From an uncultured Spongiibacteraceae bacterium (lineage in GTDB: Bacteria > Pseudomonadota > Gammaproteobacteria > Pseudomonadales > CAMLJR01), in the NCBI GenBank assembly GCA_946480345.1, contig CAMLJR010000126.1:1-9055 (forward strand): 9,055 nt of DNA, given 5' to 3'. The position numbers and the translations under genes were made by a program. Position 1 is the first letter of the stretch. The number at the start of each line of letters is the position of its first letter. Below the pieces are notes generated by a model. That model had not been told where the DNA came from. It made no database searches and saw nothing but the letters and a program-made list of their open reading frames with translations. Below, in pieces: positions 6,579-9,055 of this stretch.

Positions 6579-7760
6579 ATGCAACGACTATTGAAAATTA
6601 CTGCGTCGCTCGTGTTGATTATCGTGGTCGCCTATTTTTTTCTAATCGATATCGCAATCAAGGCACTCATCGAGCGCGAAGGCAGCAAAGCGCTCGGCGC
6701 GCGCCTCGATATAGAAGCAGTGACTTTTCATTTGTGGCCGACCTCGCTGACAGCACGAAACGTACAGGCGGCAAATCCGCGCGCGCCCATGCGCAATATG
6801 CTCGCGGCCGACGAAGTTTCACTGCCGTTGAATATCGGCGAATTGCTCGAACAAAAATTGTTTATCGGGCAAATGCAGGTACATGGTTTGCGCTTCAATC
6901 AGCCGCGCAGCGACAGCGGCGCTCTCGACGGACTCACACCAGCACCGGTCGATGCGACGCCGACGGTGCCGCGCACGCAACAGTTGCGTACAGCGCTAAG
7001 CCGCGCCGAAGCTGCGCTCGCCAATCCACTCACGGCTGCGGATGCCCAGGCCGGTGGCTCGATAACGGCGGTTGTACTCGGCGAATCATTCAAACCGCTA
7101 CTGACGCAAATTACTGCGTTGTTGACGCCGCCAGCTAATTCCGCCGGCAACAATGACTGGCAAATTCTTGCACGACGGATCGACATCGACGGTCAAATCG
7201 ATTTGGGTACTGAACCGTTGCGGCTTAGCGGTTTTGTTGAAAATGCGACGCCGCAACCGCAGCAGCTCAATGTCGTCACACGTTTTGACTTCAACGGAAT
7301 AGAAGCGCAAGCCGGTAAATTTTCGACGCGCGGCACTATCGATTTTCGGAAATTGCCCAGCGCCTCGATGCGTTTTGATTTGAGCAAATTTCCGATCGAT
7401 ACACTGCCGCTCGCGAACGATGCCGATCTCACGGTTGTGCTCAGCCGCGCGCTGGCCGATGTGCAGGGCCTTTTATCGTTAACCGGTAATCAAATCGATA
7501 TCAATGTGCTGGCGCGCTTTCACGAAGCGGCGCTGCAAGTCACTGCCGCGCCAGAGCCCGAGTTTCAAGCGATTGCAAATGTGTTGAAGAATACCGCAGC
7601 GTTCGATTTGAATTTGCAGGCCCGAGGCGATGTGCAAAATCCGCAACTGAAACTGAATTCAAGCCTCGACAAACCGCTCGCCGCCGAACTGTTACGTCTA
7701 CAATCGCGCACACCACAATCTTTCGCACCGACTTCAAACGGCTTCAATAATGCCCAATGA
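6579..7760 (+). CDS. TIGR03545/AsmA-like membrane-anchored protein, short form
   Basis: Protein of 393 residues with one N-terminal transmembrane anchor (about residues 5-24) and a periplasmic body. The pattern resembles TIGR03545 proteins and the wider AsmA superfamily: ARLDIEAVTFHLWPTSLTAR (41-60), PMRNMLAADEVSLPLNIGEL (70-89), then EQKLFIGQMQVHGLRF and the R-x-D-S-G-A-L segment (91-115). Later pieces, LARRIDIDGQIDLG, NVVTRFDFNG and MRFDLSKFPIDTLPL, continue the alternating-strand style of AsmA proteins. From memory TIGR03545 members are often longer (500 residues or more), so this may be a short variant; the middle (about 115-190) is alanine/proline-rich and less conserved. AsmA-type proteins are thought to act in envelope lipid transport or assembly, but nothing here shows a substrate. 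A modest Shine-Dalgarno (CGGGG, 6568-6572) precedes the ATG by 6 bases. Its end overlaps the PPTase gene by 11 bases. Confidence 0.7.
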   Translation: MQRLLKITASLVLIIVVAYFFLIDIAIKALIEREGSKALGARLDIEAVTFHLWPTSLTARNVQAANPRAPMRNMLAADEVSLPLNIGELLEQKLFIGQMQVHGLRFNQPRSDSGALDGLTPAPVDATPTVPRTQQLRTALSRAEAALANPLTAADAQAGGSITAVVLGESFKPLLTQITALLTPPANSAGNNDWQILARRIDIDGQIDLGTEPLRLSGFVENATPQPQQLNVVTRFDFNGIEAQAGKFSTRGTIDFRKLPSASMRFDLSKFPIDTLPLANDADLTVVLSRALADVQGLLSLTGNQIDINVLARFHEAALQVTAAPEPEFQAIANVLKNTAAFDLNLQARGDVQNPQLKLNSSLDKPLAAELLRLQSRTPQSFAPTSNGFNNAQ

Positions 7761-8508
7761 ACTTAGCGTACTGTGTTGCCCGATCACTGCGGTCGACGAC
7801 ACTCTACTCGCACACTACCGCAAATTATTGAGTGATGATGAATTGCAGCGGCTCGATGCCTATCGCGTTCCACATGCTGCAAAGGAATTTATCGTTGGTC
7901 GAGCGCTGTTGCGCGTCGCATTAAGCGAACGATTGCAATGCGGAGCGAATCAGCTGCAATTCGACAACGACGCTCACGGCAAACCGTTTCTCGTTTCTAC
8001 CACCGCACCACTTTGGCATTTCAATCTTTCGCACAGCCATGATTGGGTGATTCTGGCGTTGAGCAATATCGGCGCGGTCGGCGTGGACGTGGAATGGAAT
8101 CAGCGCAAGCGCAGCATGATCGAAATCGCCGAACGCTTTTTCCTGCCACGCGAAACGGCAATGCTCAAGGAACTAAAACCGGATGAGCAACACGCACGCT
8201 TTTTTCAATGGTGGACGATCAAGGAAAGTTACGTGAAAGCGCTCGGCAGCGGGATCGCAGGCGCACTGTCCGGCACTGAAATAGAAACGGTGGCGCTGGA
8301 TCGCATCGCGTTGCGATTAACCGATAACGCCAGCTGCGACGCTGATGTGCACTGTTGGCAGTATGCATTGGCGACGAATTACGAAATGGCGATAACGCTC
8401 ATTGCTGCGCAGCCGTGCAATAGCGCACCGCAGATTCGTGCCTACATACCGCAACGCACGGCAACGATAGACATTCAACCGATGCTGAAGTTGACGGGCA
8501 GTAATTGA
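7750..8508 (+). CDS. 4'-phosphopantetheinyl transferase, Sfp type
   Basis: Transfers the phosphopantetheine arm of coenzyme A to a serine of carrier proteins (ACP, PCP). It has 252 residues. Motifs in order are GRALLR (50-55), the P1-like HGKPF (76-80), FNLSHSHDWV (91-100), GVDVE with Mg-binding Asp113 and Glu115, ERFF and E135 in the next helix, and WWTIKESYVKALGSGI (154-169) with Glu159 and Lys163. All catalytic residues of the Sfp/Gsp group are visible. The ATG lies inside the end of the AsmA-like gene (11-base overlap), has no Shine-Dalgarno, and is probably translated by coupling. No polyketide or peptide synthetase gene is in the window, so the carrier-protein target cannot be read from context; it may serve fatty-acid or secondary-metabolite carriers elsewhere. 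Its stop is 19 bases from the convergent DUF1232 stop. Confidence 0.92.
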   Translation: MPNELSVLCCPITAVDDTLLAHYRKLLSDDELQRLDAYRVPHAAKEFIVGRALLRVALSERLQCGANQLQFDNDAHGKPFLVSTTAPLWHFNLSHSHDWVILALSNIGAVGVDVEWNQRKRSMIEIAERFFLPRETAMLKELKPDEQHARFFQWWTIKESYVKALGSGIAGALSGTEIETVALDRIALRLTDNASCDADVHCWQYALATNYEMAITLIAAQPCNSAPQIRAYIPQRTATIDIQPMLKLTGSN

Positions 8509-8527
8509 CCGACGGGCGCACCTTGCA

Positions 8528-8908
8528 TTAATCGTTTTCATACCACAGCAATACCGCCACGATACCCAAACCGAGCCAGATCGCGATAACAGCCGCAGCA
8601 CCCATATTGCTGCGCGGACGCGCGATTGCCGTTGCGGCTTTTTGTCGGGCTTCAACTAGAACCACTGGCGGCAGCCAGCGCAAAACCGCCCAGAGACATA
8701 TCGGCACCAGCAACACATCATCCAGGTAGCCCAGTACTGGAATAAAATCCGGAATAAGATCGATGGGGCTAAGCGCATATGCCGCGACGATCAACGCAAA
8801 AATTCGCAGGGCCATTGGAGTGCGTGGATCGCGCGCTGCGAAATACACTGCTACTACGTCACGCTTAATACTATGCGCCCAACGCTTTAGACTCTCGATG
8901 AATCGCAC
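8528..8908 (-). CDS. DUF1232 (YkvA-like) small membrane protein
   Basis: Protein of 126 residues in the DUF1232/YkvA family, function unknown. The family core is unmistakable: KRDVVAVYFAARDPRTP (residues 15-31), then ALRIFALIVAAYALSPIDLI (33-52) followed by PDFIPVLGYLDDVLLVPI. Two or three hydrophobic segments fall in the core and one more is near the C-terminus (about 103-121), so it should be an inner-membrane protein. Translation starts at GTG 8908-8906, directly after the TAA of the DUF924 gene (TAAGTG), with no separate Shine-Dalgarno; this implies coupling to the gene upstream. No better ATG exists before the conserved core. It is convergent with the long + strand operon. Confidence 0.85.
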   Translation of the reverse strand: MRFIESLKRWAHSIKRDVVAVYFAARDPRTPMALRIFALIVAAYALSPIDLIPDFIPVLGYLDDVLLVPICLWAVLRWLPPVVLVEARQKAATAIARPRSNMGAAAVIAIWLGLGIVAVLLWYEND

Positions 8909-9055
8909 TTAAAAACTCGAACCCGGTTGTTTTAAAAATTCGATTTCTTCGGTTGTCGATACACGACCCAGTATTTTATTGCGATGCGGATAACGGCCGA
9001 AGCGATCGATGATCGCTTTGTGTTTCAATTCGAAATCGTAATTTTCGGCAATGCC
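8909..9055 (-). CDS. DUF924 family protein, C-terminal fragment (cut by window edge)
   Basis: The last 48 codons of a minus-strand gene that begins beyond the window. The translated end contains HKAIIDRFGRYPHRNKILGR and then STTEEIEFLKQPGSSF, the highly conserved C-terminus of DUF924 proteins (an all-helical, TPR-like fold of unknown function). The frame is intact to TAA 8911-8909, which abuts the GTG start of the DUF1232 gene, so the two form an operon. Full length and N-terminus cannot be judged from this window. Confidence 0.85.
   Translation of the reverse strand, partial: GIAENYDFELKHKAIIDRFGRYPHRNKILGRVSTTEEIEFLKQPGSSF

Noticed and set aside
8509..8527. Terminator between the convergent PPTase and DUF1232 genes
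   Set aside because: The 19-base gap has no stem-loop and no T-run on either strand.
9001..9017. Perfect short inverted repeat AGCGATC-GAT-GATCGCT
   Set aside because: It lies inside the conserved coding end of the DUF924 gene (AIIDRF) and is explained by codon choice; GATCG-type words are common throughout the window.

Overview
The window is a chromosomal segment from a gammaproteobacterium, most likely an uncultured or less-studied relative of the Pseudomonadales/Cellvibrionales/Xanthomonadales side of the class. The main evidence is gene order. The run proC - yggT - yggU - metX - metW - DUF4426 gene - rdgB matches, as I remember it, the Pseudomonas aeruginosa block PA0393 to PA0387. The MetX protein is also of the Pseudomonas type. 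I cannot name a genus from sequence alone.

Layout. Bases 1-525 hold the C-terminal half of a YfeH-type bile acid:sodium symporter-like membrane protein (+ strand). Bases 541-1106 hold a two-gene minus-strand cassette, a DUF4160 gene followed by a DUF2442 gene. The DUF4160 gene carries a single-base frameshift that cuts off its conserved C-terminus. The cassette is poorer in G+C (about 48-50% by hand count) than sampled proC lines (about 60-70%), and it sits where pilT and yggS stand upstream of proC in Pseudomonas. It looks like a small horizontally acquired, toxin-antitoxin-like module.

From 1241 to 8508 ten genes run on the + strand with gaps of about 50 bases or less, several overlapping, so they are probably one long transcription unit. 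The order is proC (last step of proline synthesis), yggT, yggU, metX, metW (homoserine acylation for methionine synthesis), a secreted DUF4426 protein, rdgB (removal of ITP/XTP from the nucleotide pool), a [2Fe-2S] ferredoxin-domain protein, a shortened TIGR03545/AsmA-like membrane-anchored protein, and a Sfp-type 4'-phosphopantetheinyl transferase. In Pseudomonas rdgB is followed by hemW; here that position is taken by the ferredoxin / AsmA-like / PPTase trio.

From 8528 to the end, on the minus strand and convergent with the long operon, are a DUF1232 membrane protein and the C-terminus of a DUF924 protein. The stop codon of the DUF924 gene directly abuts the GTG start of the DUF1232 gene.

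Most of the window is housekeeping metabolism. The parts that repay a second look are the frameshifted DUF4160/DUF2442 cassette, the ferredoxin protein with an unusual C-terminal half and no NAD-binding domain, the missing canonical start of yggU, and the accessory trio after rdgB. I see no CRISPR array, tRNA, rRNA, insertion sequence or clear rho-independent terminator.
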